Source: Polytrichum commune
Taxonomy: Eukaryota; Streptophyta; Polytrichopsida; Polytrichales; Polytrichaceae
Assembly: GCA_950295325.1 (NCBI GenBank)
Contig: OX485803.1
Coordinates: 46,639,554-46,703,553, forward strand
DNA length: 64,000 nt
Reading direction: 5' to 3'
The notes under the pieces: model-generated
Seen by the model: the letters and a program-made list of their open reading frames with translations, nothing else
Told to the model about the DNA's origin: nothing
The model's database searches: none
Translations under genes and position numbers: made by a program
Part shown: positions 11,341 through 21,140 of the stretch, one piece after another
Numbering within the stretch: position 1 is the first letter of the stretch
Layout: each line of letters opens with the position of its first letter

Positions 11341-14300
11341 CTACAGCTGCAACCTTAAAAGGAGGGTATCATCCATTTTGTTCTCTGCTATAGCTCCAGC
11401 TTGAAGAACCTGCACCCAAAGTAGATAACATTGGCATAAATGTAAAGTTTTTGCCTGAAATTTGTTATGCAATGGAGAGAAAAATTGTAGCTACACATTC
11501 CTCGGAAGGTAGTGTATCTTGTAAATTTGTGAAGTGAATACCTTGAATCCTTTCTTCGAATACAAGCGGCATGCAGGTTCATTTGTTGAAAGTGCATGCA
11601 CGTATATGACATTGATTCCTGTGAAAAGAGAAAATAGATCAGAGATCAGTGTAAATAAGACATGCACTTCAGCATTTTGTTGTTACAAATTCACCAAGCA
11701 CTACCCGTTTGGCTTCAAAACGTGATAAATTGCAATAAGAAAAGCGGGCCTAAAATAGAAACTTTTAGCTCTACACCCACTTCTCCTAGGATGTAAAACA
11801 CATGATTAATATCAGATGATTAGCAACCGAGGTCGTGCCCATTTTCCTCCTTATTTTTGAAGCTCATATCAAATCTTCAATCATTATCAAAGTGAAAACT
11901 CCATTTTCTATTAAAGGGAATGAAGATTTTCTTCATATAGGTCCTCCCCCCAAATTATGTTGACCAATGAGCCTAGAGTGGTTAACAAATGTAGTTCAAT
12001 CTCATAAAAAACACATGGTGTATCAAGTTTTTGGATCCACACCTGACCACACACCAATCAAACATAGGTGTTCAATTAAGATAGTAACTGAATTAGACAT
12101 GTATATTACTTTCAAACAACCAATCACACACCACTCAAATACAGGTGTCTGATTGAAATAAGTAACAGACTTAAACCCACTTGCCTTAGTACAAGTGTGT
12201 GCTCCGTTATGAGTGTTGGAAAGACTATTTGCAACTCAATATATGTAGCTACAAATGCTAAGCTATCTGAGGCACTCTGGGCCACCCTTCAACACATTCA
12301 GTTATCAAAGCGTAGGGATTCATTCCTAACAGATAGATTTTCCTCCTATTTACAGTTAGCCATTATCAATATTCCTCTCCATTAGTAATAATTCAAGAGA
12401 TAATTCATTAGTAAAGGCACATACTCCATTCCTGTGCAATGTTTAAGACACGTTGCATCAATGCTGATCCAACACCTCTTTGACGGGCTGACCTATCCAC
12501 GCATAAGTTGGCTATGTACCCATATGGAAGGCCTTGCTGCAACAACAAAGAATTATTAGCAACCATGTGTTGTACACAAGATGACCATGTGTCATATAAA
12601 CAAGTCCGTATGAAGAGGAAGGTAGAGATGACTCTGATGTTGCCACTGGCACACATTATGGTGTTGCTTCATCTTCAAGTTGGTCTATGTCTATATGAAA
12701 TCCCAAAACGGGCATCATGAGAATTATGAGGCCCCTTGAAGACTACTGCCTCCTTTCAAAAGTGAACACCTTAATGGGCGTAGACAAGCAGGACGGCACC
12801 TATCTTCCACAAGGGCAAGCCCCTAGGTTCCCACATGGTTGGTTGAAAATCTTCGGTTCACCAAGATACCCTACTATGATTGGGTGGACCATAGGTGGTA
12901 GAATGCATTGGAAATCAAGTGCTAGGAAGGTCCACCACATGAGCACTATTCGAACTTAGTCAGCTTACCCTTGGAGTTCCTATGGGATCCGGATTAAGGC
13001 CTCAGGTTTAAGCCACCCTTAGTCCATATTATGATTAAAGAAGCTCCACAGGTATTGAAGAGATCAACGTGAGAAAAGACAAATGACACGATGCTGTAAA
13101 TTGGAAATGAGATATACATATGTTCCCTACTCTGAATCAAATAAATGAAGGAGACATCATTTCTGACATGTACCTACCCCTCCAAATGACTCGCCTGGAG
13201 ATGGATGGTGTAGATTAAAATCAAGTGTTCCAATAACTTCTGTGCCCCCTTGCCAGTTTGAGCCAGTTCCTGAACATGAAGATGATGGTCTTGTAACCTA
13301 CCAAAATCCAGTTGCAAACTTTAATAACAATCAATTGATTCGAAGTTTGGATCGGCCATGAGACAGTCTCCCAAAATAATCCACAAGACGAAGCTTGAAT
13401 GCACCTTGGTTAATTTTCCTACATATACAGGACATTTTCAGACATAGACAGTTCTCAATGTGTATACTTGAGGATCAATGATGTTGACACATTCTTGGAT
13501 AAACTAAAAAGAAGAACCGGAAGATCCAAGGATATATGAACAAAATTCTGTGAAAGTCAACAAATGCCACTTGATTCAATAGATAGCCCAAGAGAATCCC
13601 AGCTGTGTGGCTTGCTTACATACCGCTAAAAGGCAAATGCATTTACCAAACTGGTTGAAAACACGTCGTTTCAGTGCTGAATATTCCTGCCACAAATATT
13701 CATTAGAAGCCACTGGCCATAACTAGGAATAAGAAGTAATCACACCCTGGGCATATGGCCCACACCCCCTGCATTTGGTGCTGTACTAAACTTAGAGTTC
13801 AATCCCTAAATGCTTTTAGCATGTTCAAACTAATTGTGTATTTTCCCTTTATACTGTGTAATCTTCATCGAACTCTTTTCTTGTTACTTTGTGTGGGTGT
13901 CAAGAAGAACAACCTTGCAAGACAACAAGTATAAGTGTACCAAAAAGTCACATCACAATCTATATTCATGTTGTATAATTTCAAATTACCGTATGTAGGC
14001 CTCCAAGAGCATTTAGGGGTTAAAGGTATAACATACATATATGCACACGAGGAGAACAGCCTAACCTGCTCTGCAAACTTCTTCTTAAAACTCTCAATGT
14101 ACCTGCCAATGCAATCACGCAAGTTTAGTAAAGCAACATCAAAGGATGTCCCTGACAAAGGAGGGTTCGTGTATTTGATAAGGACTGATATAAACCGATG
14201 TAAATTACTCAAATTCAGCTGGAATGCCACCAATACTCAAAACTACCACAGTACCCATGATATAGTATGAAAGTAATTCGAGTAATTAAATTGAACAACA

Positions 14301-15697
14301 CTTGTGTAAAACAACAAGTAGCAGTTCAAAATGTGGAAGATACCTCCATAAGATACATGTTAATGCAAAATTCCGAACTAAGTTGGTGTGAATGCCTCCA
14401 TAGAAAACAAGTCATGTTGGTCACTTTGCCAGTTCAGACACAAAGACAACCTTTCAGATCAACCTACAGATTTTAGAGTTATCCTTTGACCTCAATGCGA
14501 CTTTTTGCTGGAGTTGGTCCTTTATGAATTTTCCACTGGTTGTTTTGCATACAAAATCAATACTTTATTTCCACTTGTGGTGCATGAACAGAGGTAGTGT
14601 CTGAATTTAAATGAAGAGCAACAACCTATTTCAGTTGATTGAGGGCCAAACTCATAATAGCACCTCTTGGTGTGCTGGAATGAGTTTGACTGTCATTGAA
14701 CCGATAAAAAGTGTTCTTTGTTCAAACCTCCACACTACTTCCAAGAATCCACCAAAAATTTACCAAATACGGAAGGTGTTTGTATGCAAAACAACCAGCT
14801 CTCAACCAAAAGTCATGTTGAGTAGGAGGTTGACCCTATTAGTATAGCGAATCACCACAACCATGAACACATAGTAATACTATTTCTTTTTGGCTAACCT
14901 TGTGTAAGGTTGTTGTTCAGCATATGTTTCAGCTCGCAACCGTGCTGCTACCTTCAAAAAAGACCACATCAATTTGATGCTATGTTAATAACAAGAACAT
15001 GGAAACAATCTCAGCCATTGCTGGGAAAAAAACTTACACTTTGATGGATGACACTTTGGTAACCTTAAAAAGTTTATGCAACGTAACTAACTACATTGCA
15101 AATGTAAAAGGGCTTAATTCAGTTACTTATCTTCAACGGACGCTTCTATTTGAGTGGTGGGTGGTTAGATGCGGATCCAAGAGCGGACATCAGAAAGACA
15201 TGTTTTTAAAAGAGATTGAACTATGTGCTCAAAATTTGTTAACATATTTGGGGGACCTATGTGGCCTTCTTATGGCTCACTGTCAATGGAATCTGATAAT
15301 TCATAAAAATTAGAGATTAGCTCCAAAAGAATTTCTGAGATTGATCCTGGGTTCTTCATAAACATTTGCAGACTCACAGAAATTTCAATCTCGCAAATCT
15401 TAGTATAAGGTAGCAAAAACCAAAAAGTGACGAAATAAGGCCCATCTACCTTATAATTAATCTTTGATGTAAGTAAGCTAGGGAGTTCAATGTCGGCATT
15501 CATACCTTCAGTTCTTCTTCTGTTCTGGCTTCATGTATGTCAAAGCCCTGAAACGCCATCGCATTGCAGTCTCCAGAATTCTTTAAATCTTCGTCGTGAA
15601 TATCTATGCGGAGGTTATGGCAATCATCTTCACGTGAATTGTCCATTGCAGCGACACGAACAGCCTTCAAAGTCCTCCCATGATGAGCGACCCTCAT
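11341..15697 (-). CDS. GCN5-related N-acetyltransferase (GNAT), 8 exons
   Basis: This is a probable acetyl-CoA-dependent N-acetyltransferase of the plant GNAT type; the substrate is unknown. Exons on the minus strand: 15697-15506, 14951-14899, 14102-14066, 13686-13624, 13297-13178, 12536-12425, 11618-11542 and 11409-11341. They total 723 nt, giving 240 residues in one frame with phases that match at every junction. The motif A region reads YIANLCVDRSARQRGVGSAL (162-181), containing the acetyl-CoA-binding R/Q-x-x-G-x-G loop. A typical C-terminal GNAT segment, ACRLYSKKGF (208-217), follows. The middle part YIESFKKKFAEQ (83-94) plus EYSALKRR (95-102) resembles plastid-type plant GNATs. Exon 3 is 37 nt. 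The start at 15697 is the first ATG of an open exon and is less certain. The N-terminal 64 residues could be a transit peptide, but this is not clear-cut. Confidence 0.88.
11760..12200. mobile_element. Dispersed repeat family E, copy 1, in a GNAT intron
   Basis: The segment aligns by eye with 29400-29730. Shared blocks include ACTTCTCCTAGGAT, TCATTATCAAAGTGAA and a CACACCACTCA-like motif. It lies in the intron between GNAT exons 6 and 7. No coding capacity or termini were recognised. Confidence 0.55.
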
Positions 15698-15720
15698 GTC
15701 ACAAACTCGCCTGCGGTTGA

Positions 15721-16430
15721 GAGCATCAAAGCTGTAACTCTAAAATTGCATAAACGAATGCCACTTTTGATTATCTGATTACACGTGCCATCCAGGGCAG
15801 AGTAGGTCTTAAACCCTCCCCCAGAGGAATGAAGAAACCTTTGAATGAGACAACTGTACGGAAAATGGTTGAAGAATCCAGACACTACTACAGCAGCCCT
15901 CCATCTCCCTATTAAAAAAAACAGGATTCTGGGACAAACACAAAAAAACAGGAAGGGGCAAAATTTGCGGAGAAGCCACAATTTTTTGCCCTCCCTTTCT
16001 CCCAATCAATCACGAGATCCAGAAGGTTGAAGTGTTTAGAGCATCAAAGCTGTAATTCTAAGATTGTATACATTGCATCAAAGAAGGCCACTAATAATAA
16101 GTATCTGATTCTACAACTACCACCCGAGCCAGAGTATAATAATTTCTTCACATGTTTATCTTAAACCCTTCCCCAGAGGAGTCAAGAAACATTGAATGAC
16201 ACAATTGTACAAAAAAAGCTGAAGAATCCAGACACAACTGCAACCCTCCATCTCCTTTGAAAAAACAAGGGGGGCGGGGGCGGGGGCGGGGTCCTGGTAA
16301 AATTACAGAAAAACCAGGGAGCAGCAAACTTTACGGAGAACCCAACATTTTTCTCCCGCCCTTTCTCCCAATCAGTCACGAAATACACGAGGTGAAGGGT
16401 GAAATTTGCGCAGGAAATCACCATCCGTTG
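15721..16430. repeat. Tandem duplication of the GNAT 5' flank, about 315 bp offset
   Basis: Copy 1 (about 15721-16020) and copy 2 (about 16037-16400) share GAGCATCAAAGCTGTAA, a CTTAAACCCT-CCCCAGAGGA block, GAAGAATCCAGACAC and CCCTCCATCTCC in the same order. The duplication sits directly upstream of the GNAT start codon, so it may have doubled promoter or 5' UTR sequence. Divergence is moderate. The frames within it look like chance frames. Confidence 0.75.
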
Positions 16431-17440
16431 AGATATAACTTAAGTAACGCAGGGTTTAGCAAAATTTTCCAACGAGTACATTAGTGAAAAAAGCTTCTGA
16501 ATAATTGTACCCGTGAAAATGATTGTTCCGATGATGATGCACGAAATACCCAACATTCCTCCCTCCGAGATTTATCGAAGCTACAGGTGATTGCATCGGT
16601 GACAATGAGAAATTGCACTTCACAGACTCCGAGGAAGGCCACAGGGAGAAACCGAATGGAATGTTCAAAAAATTCATTCAAAACATGGTGTGGTTGATAA
16701 GATTTAGATAAAATATCAGAGAGGTGAATCTGGTTTCAAATTTGAGCGATTATTGAAGAAAAGGACGATGGAGTCCACATCAGAATACCAGGGACAAAAA
16801 ACATCCGCAGTGGTAGAAAAAGGAATGAGGGAGGCCCTCCTAACTTATCCACATAGATCTACGAGTGCGATAACTATGTCTCTGTGAAGTACATGCACTG
16901 CACTGCAACTTGCTGCATACGAAGATTTGTTATCTGGTGGGAGAGCAACTCATTGTCCGTGTCCATCTCCTTCCCCAAGTTACTACGTGGTTGTTGCTTT
17001 GTGTTTTGATCCCAAACCGTCTTACAATGAAATTAAAATTAAATTACAAACATTACTGCTCAATGTTCGACATGGGCATCGTCAGACTCTGGGATTCTCT
17101 CTCTCTCTCTCGACTTTTTCAACAACATATATCTCTCACAGAAATTATTCCTACATTAACTCCAACCAGGAAGAGCTTCCCTTCCAGGTCATAGTAGAAC
17201 AAATTCCAGGAGGTATGGAGGGACACTCTAGGGATGAGAAGAATCTTTGAATTCCGAAAACTTTGTCAATAAGTATATATCCAAGAACTTCTTCCTTCCT
17301 TCTTTCATCAACTCTTGCTTCACATTCCACGCACTCAATATTTCGGCATGACAACCATGTTAGTAAATGGCACTTGTTCTCCGAACTCAGGTGGTACCAC
17401 TCCCATAGCCTTCTGCACCCTTGGGAATAGGCAAACCACT
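16431..17440. other. Intergenic stretch, nothing recognised
   Basis: No protein-like frame, RNA gene or clear repeat was found between the duplicated GNAT flank and the first U5 promoter. A short CT run lies at about 17096-17110. Confidence 0.5.
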
Positions 17441-17446
17441 TTCATT

Positions 17447-17497
17447 ATCCCATAGTCTTGGCAGTTATATCATCGCACGAACAAACCTTATATATTT
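17447..17497 (+). promoter_or_regulatory. USE-like box and TATA box of U5 copy 1
   Basis: ATCCCATAGTC (17447-17457) resembles the plant upstream sequence element RTCCCACATCG. TTATATATTT (17488-17497) is the TATA box. The USE starts 77 bp before the RNA 5' end. The gap of about 31 bp between the two boxes fits the RNA polymerase II class of plant snRNA promoters rather than the polymerase III class, which is about 10 bp tighter. Confidence 0.8.
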
Positions 17498-17523
17498 CTC
17501 CATGCAATATTATTGTGTCATGG

Positions 17524-17636
17524 AGCCGGGTGCTTAGCCTAGAGCGAACTATTCTTTCGCCTTTTACTAAAGAATACCGTGCGCTGGGTACACCTTACGG
17601 TTTACCCTTTTTTTGGATTGCCCTTCACGGGTCCCA
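17524..17636 (+). ncRNA. U5: U5 spliceosomal snRNA, copy 1
   Basis: U5 RNA aligns exon ends during splicing through loop I. The copy contains the invariant loop-I core GCCTTTTACT flanked by the TTCTTTC/ACTAAAGAA stem. It begins AGCCGGGTGC, the plant-type U5 5' end. CTTTTTTTGG (17607-17616) serves as a weak Sm-site candidate, and a terminal hairpin follows (17620-17632). The 5' stem strand CTTAGC can pair with GCTGGG near 17583 using wobble pairs. It differs from copies 2-4 by CTAGAG instead of ACAGAG before loop I. Confidence 0.88.
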
Positions 17637-17865
17637 CCAAGATAAATTTAAGGTGGAATCAGACTGCGCGCACAACTGGTATGTTGGCATCATGCCTCCG
17701 CGGTGTCTTGTTTTTGAAGACCAGAAACAAACATGCGCGGTACACAAGCTTTAGCACAGTCAAACCACGGTTCGACTATTGCAGATATGATGTTAATTAC
17801 TTGCTTGTTTCCCGGACTTTTATGACTGATGTCATGCTCACAATACGTTGCAGTAGAGCGCAGAA

Positions 17866-18050
17866 GCCTTCATCTGGTCATGCAACCTAATCAACAGCAT
17901 ACATAGACAGATAAGCTTGATTAATACCCCCTTATCAAATTAAAGTGTATGTAAGTCAGTCCAGACGCAAAGCTATGTCATGCCAAGTTGGATCTGTCCT
18001 TGTGGCTGAATTTTTTTGTTTCCTGCAGACTATGATGCTATTGAGCCCAT
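17866..18050. repeat. Spacer module of the U5 tandem unit, copy 1
   Basis: A block running from GCAACCTAATCAAC through TGTAAGTCAGTCCAG to AGTTGGATCTGTCC recurs at about 18600-18740 and 18940-19050. The recurrence shows that the U5 genes multiplied as a longer unit including spacer. Confidence 0.8.
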
Positions 18051-18173
18051 ACCCCAACAACAACAAAAAATTTATAGCATGAGGATTATCACTGGCACCA
18101 CATCATCGCCGGATGTGTGGAAAGAACAGAAGGGACCTAGTCTGGCATAGCCAAGTCGCACTGCACGACCTTT

Positions 18174-18225
18174 ATCCCATACTGTTGACAAACGCCACTC
18201 TGGGGAGTACACAAAGTATATATTT
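18174..18225 (+). promoter_or_regulatory. USE-like box and TATA box of U5 copy 2
   Basis: ATCCCATACTG (18174-18184) is the USE-like box and GTATATATTT (18216-18225) the TATA box. The USE starts 79 bp before the RNA 5' end, almost the same spacing as in the other copies. Confidence 0.8.
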
Positions 18226-18252
18226 CTCCATAGAACTACCACTACTCCATGG

Positions 18253-18366
18253 AGCCGGGTGCTCAGCACAGAGCGAACTATTCTTTCGCCTTTTACTAAA
18301 GAATACCGTGCGCTGGGTACAACTCCGGCATACCTTTCTTTTTGGACTGCCTCTCACGGGGCCCAA
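18253..18366 (+). ncRNA. U5: U5 spliceosomal snRNA, copy 2
   Basis: The copy carries AGCCGGGTGCTCAGCACAG at the 5' end, loop I GCCTTTTACT, the 3' stem strand GCTGGG (pairs with CTCAGC), and the 3' hairpin GCCTC-TCAC-GGGGC (18349-18362). The Sm-like run is broken by a C (CTTTCTTTTTGG), which may weaken Sm-ring binding. The start was chosen by alignment of all four copies at AGCC. Confidence 0.87.
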
Positions 18367-18589
18367 CTAAATTAAACCTAAGGTGGAATGTGCATACACA
18401 TGTATTTTGTCTAAGTCCTACTACCAAGGCCTTGTTGTCGTTATTCAGAAACGAACATCTGTGGTACAATGGCTTGATCACATGTATGTATCCTTGAAGT
18501 GATGATGTTATTTGAGTTCAAGAATCATTCGATGTGCAGATTTATCCAGACTTTTCTGACTAATGGCATGCTCACCATTCGCTGCAATA

Positions 18590-19060
18590 GAGGGAAGAAG
18601 CCTTCATCAGGTGGTGCAACCTAATCAACTGCATACAATGTATAAACTTCATACTCCCGCCTTATCAAAATAAGGAAGTGCATGTAAGTCAGCCCAGGTC
18701 CAAACCTATGTCATATCGAGTTGGATTTGTCCGTGTGACACTTCTGTTTTGTTTCCAGTAGACCATGCCATTGAGTTCAGACTCCACATCCAACAAAATA
18801 ATTTCCTTATAGCATGAGGAATATTACTAGGATAACATCATCGCCGGACCTGTGGAAACAAGGCACCTATGTGCTCCCTTCTGCACTTAAGCATCATTCT
18901 ATATCTTCATTCTGTGTCTTCAATAGGGCACTCCACCAGGTGGCGCAACCTAATCAACTGCATACATACAAGCTTCACACTCCCTTATCAAAGTCAGTGC
19001 ACGTAAGTCAGTCCAGGTGCAAAACTAGGTGAAATTGGATCCATCCATGGCGCTGTTCTC
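18590..19060. pseudogene. U5 tandem unit that has lost its U5 gene
   Basis: The upstream flank (TTATAGCATGAGGA and ATCATCGCCGGA, 18805-18850) matches the flank of copy 2 (18070-18115). After about 18862 it runs through a short unmatched piece into the downstream spacer (CAGGTGGCGCAACCTAATCAAC, about 18938). No loop I or promoter remains. It reads as a unit from which promoter and snRNA were deleted. Confidence 0.65.
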
Positions 19061-19195
19061 TATTGTTTCCTGGAGTCCATATTCCAACATCACTCCAGGA
19101 TTACTGGCACGACATCGCTGGCACCAATCTGGGAACTTCAGAAGCGACCTTCGAATTCTCGTCTGACATAGCCAAGCAATAAGTCTACAACCTTT

Positions 19196-19243
19196 GTCCC
19201 ATAATGTTTGGAAGCTTTCCTTGGGTAGGCCAAAACTACATAA
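19196..19243 (+). promoter_or_regulatory. USE-like box and weak TATA box of U5 copy 3
   Basis: GTCCCATAATG (19196-19206) is the USE-like box. TACATAA (19237-19243) is a weaker TATA box at the conserved position. The USE starts 77 bp upstream of the RNA. Confidence 0.75.
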
Positions 19244-19272
19244 CTCCCAGTGAACCGCCATAACATCTACGC

Positions 19273-19388
19273 AGCCGGGTGCTCAGCACAGAGCGAACTA
19301 TTCTTTCGCCTTTTACTAAAGAATACCGTGCGCTGGGTACACCTTCCGGCATACCCTTTTTTTTGGATTGCCTCTCACGGGGGCCACC
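19273..19388 (+). ncRNA. U5: U5 spliceosomal snRNA, copy 3
   Basis: This looks like the best-preserved stem of the cluster. GCCGG at the 5' end pairs with CCGGC, and CTCAGC pairs with GCTGGG. Loop I is GCCTTTTACT. A T-rich Sm-like run with GG and a 3' hairpin with loop TCAC follow (19370-19384). The promoter spacing is intact, although the TATA box is degenerate. Confidence 0.88.
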
Positions 19389-19617
19389 CAACACAAAATC
19401 TTAGTCTGGATCTTGAATGTGCACTTCTCTATAGAGATCGTGCGTACGAAAGTCTTTTTCAAGTCGAGAATTAACAACAGTTGTGAAACTCTGTAGGCCG
19501 GTCGTCCACTACATTCTAGAAAGTAATGGGTCGGAAGTGTTCACATGTAGTTGAGCACAAGCCGCTTTTCAATCACATTTTGGTGGTCCACTAGAATATG
19601 GAGGGCTGTCCCCCCAC

Positions 19618-20119
19618 GTCACTGAGGCGCAGATTAGGGAGCCGGGCCTGTGGCCGGCTCCCACAATCTGAGCCGTTCACTTCTAAACATTCATCCAACG
19701 GTTGAAAATATCCTAGGTGGCGGGCGCCCATGGTCGGGCACGGGTCCCAAACGCGGGCGGGCATGCAAGGTCCGGCACGGGTCCCGGAATGCAGCTCCCC
19801 ATTAACTGCGGTCCAAATTAATTGATGTCAAGTGAGGAGAGGGCATTAGAATTTATTGATGTCCAAATTAATTAATGTCAAGTGAGGAGAGGGCATTAGA
19901 ATTTATTGACATCAATTAATTTGGACCACAGTTAATGGGGAGCTGCATTCCGGGACCCGTGCCGGACCTTGCATGCCCGCCCGCGTTTGGGACCCGTGCC
20001 CGACCATGGGCGCCCGCCACCTAGGATATTTTCAACCGTTGGATGAATGTTTAGAAGTGAACGGCTCAGATTGTGGGAGCCGGCCATAGGCCCGGCTCCC
20101 TAATCTACGCCTCAGTGAC
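19618..20119. mobile_element. 502-bp foldback (inverted-repeat) element between U5 copies 3 and 4
   Basis: The two arms are near-perfect reverse complements; GTCACTGAGGCG at 19618 matches CGCCTCAGTGAC at 20119. The centre, at about 19820-19920, holds a direct duplication (AAGTGAGGAGAGGGCATTAG twice). A smaller GGGAGCCGG/CCGGCTCCC hairpin lies inside each arm. There is no coding capacity and I saw no convincing target-site duplication. Few arm mismatches suggest recent insertion or gene conversion. The class is unknown. Confidence 0.85.
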
Positions 20120-20189
20120 ACGGGTCCCCATGTGTCGGGCCCTCATTGGAGCATTGGTTTGGTTAGGCCCAGCTGCCTCAAGGCCTTTT

Positions 20190-20233
20190 GTCCCATATTG
20201 TTTGGGATTGTAAGAGGCGTGATGAAGTATATA
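20190..20233 (+). promoter_or_regulatory. USE-like box and TATA box of U5 copy 4
   Basis: GTCCCATATTG (20190-20200) is the USE-like box and TATATA (20228-20233) the TATA box. The USE starts 73 bp before the RNA. Retained spacing suggests the promoter is still usable despite the altered RNA. Confidence 0.78.
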
Positions 20234-20262
20234 GCTCTACAGCGACAATCATAAACATATGC

Positions 20263-20370
20263 AGCCAGGTGCTCAGCACAGAGCGAACTATTCTTTCGCC
20301 TTTTACTAAAGAATACCGTGCACACCTTCTGGCACACCTTATTTTTTGGATTGCCCCTCACGGGGCCCAT
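20263..20370 (+). ncRNA. U5: U5 snRNA copy 4, variant with 7-nt stem deletion
   Basis: Loop I is intact and the Sm site ATTTTTTGG (20341-20349) is the only canonical one of the four copies. The 3' hairpin GCCCC-TCAC-GGGGC is perfect (20353-20366). Compared with copy 3 it lacks GCTGGGT after ACCGTGC at 20321, removing the partner of CTCAGC. The basal stem shows a compensatory change (GCCGG/CCGGC to GCCAG/CTGGC). It is either a structural variant still under selection or a recent pseudogene. Confidence 0.8.
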
Positions 20371-20439
20371 CCTATAAACCTTAAGCAGCACTGTGGACTT
20401 GGGAACCAACTAGGGCTACGTGTCACAAGGGGTTGCTGA

Positions 20440-20535
20440 CACCTGTAAACATTGCATTTCAATCACTCTCATTGGTGGAGAAGGTGAACCCATAGGTCCA
20501 AGTTTGTTACACACCATGCTTGAGGGGTACAATAA
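20440..20535 (+). mobile_element. Dispersed repeat B, 5' fragment interrupted by repeat C
   Basis: The blocks AATCACTCTCATTGGTGGA and CTTGAGGG match the repeat B copies at 36330 and 63535. The match resumes at about 20870, so repeat C appears inserted within repeat B. Confidence 0.6.
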
Positions 20536-20870
20536 GAGAGTAATAGTAGGGGATTATGTTTCTTGCATAGAGAAACAAATTCTAAGGAGGATGCAAAATA
20601 AAATAAAATGCATGAACATGGAAATTGCTATAATCTTTGAAGTGATGAAGTTAGGGTAACACAAAGTTGATCTATAGGTTGATTCATAACTGCTCATCTT
20701 GATTTCTAATGGTTGGCTACGATAATTGTCAAAACTCTTACGAGGGCAATCAACCACAAGTTGTCACCACATAACCCTTAATTGCATTTGCCTGAAAAAT
20801 ATAGATCTCATCTATGTCGGCGTTACGTGACCCTAGTGAGTGGTTAAATGGGCATGGTCGACTATGGATG
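20536..20870. mobile_element. Dispersed repeat C, copy 1
   Basis: It aligns with 22490-22800. Shared blocks are AAACAATTCTAAGGAG, GAAATTGCTA and GGACATGGTCGACTATGGAT (one mismatch here). No termini or coding sequence were recognised. Confidence 0.6.
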
Positions 20871-21140
20871 CCTTGACCTTAAGTGAACGCAAGATGGATG
20901 TAACGTCTACATGTATTCCTATATGCATGGCATCAAATGGATCATGTTTAATGCTCACTTGGATTATTTTCAAAACCACCTCTTGGAGGTAGGCATAACA
21001 CAAAACCGGGTGACCATGGCACTCTGAAAGGCTCACAAATGTTGATTTATTTCTTAGATTTTATCATTATGAGCACCCTACATGAATCAAATTTTATTGA
21101 AATAGCATTTGGTTGAGGTCACAGTCACATATGCAAGGCT
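20870..21140 (+). mobile_element. Dispersed repeat B, 3' fragment
   Basis: GCAAGATGGATGTAACGTCTAC and ACCACCTCTTGGAGGTAGGC match repeat B copies at 36475 and 63665. This fragment continues the piece that ends at about 20535. Confidence 0.6.
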
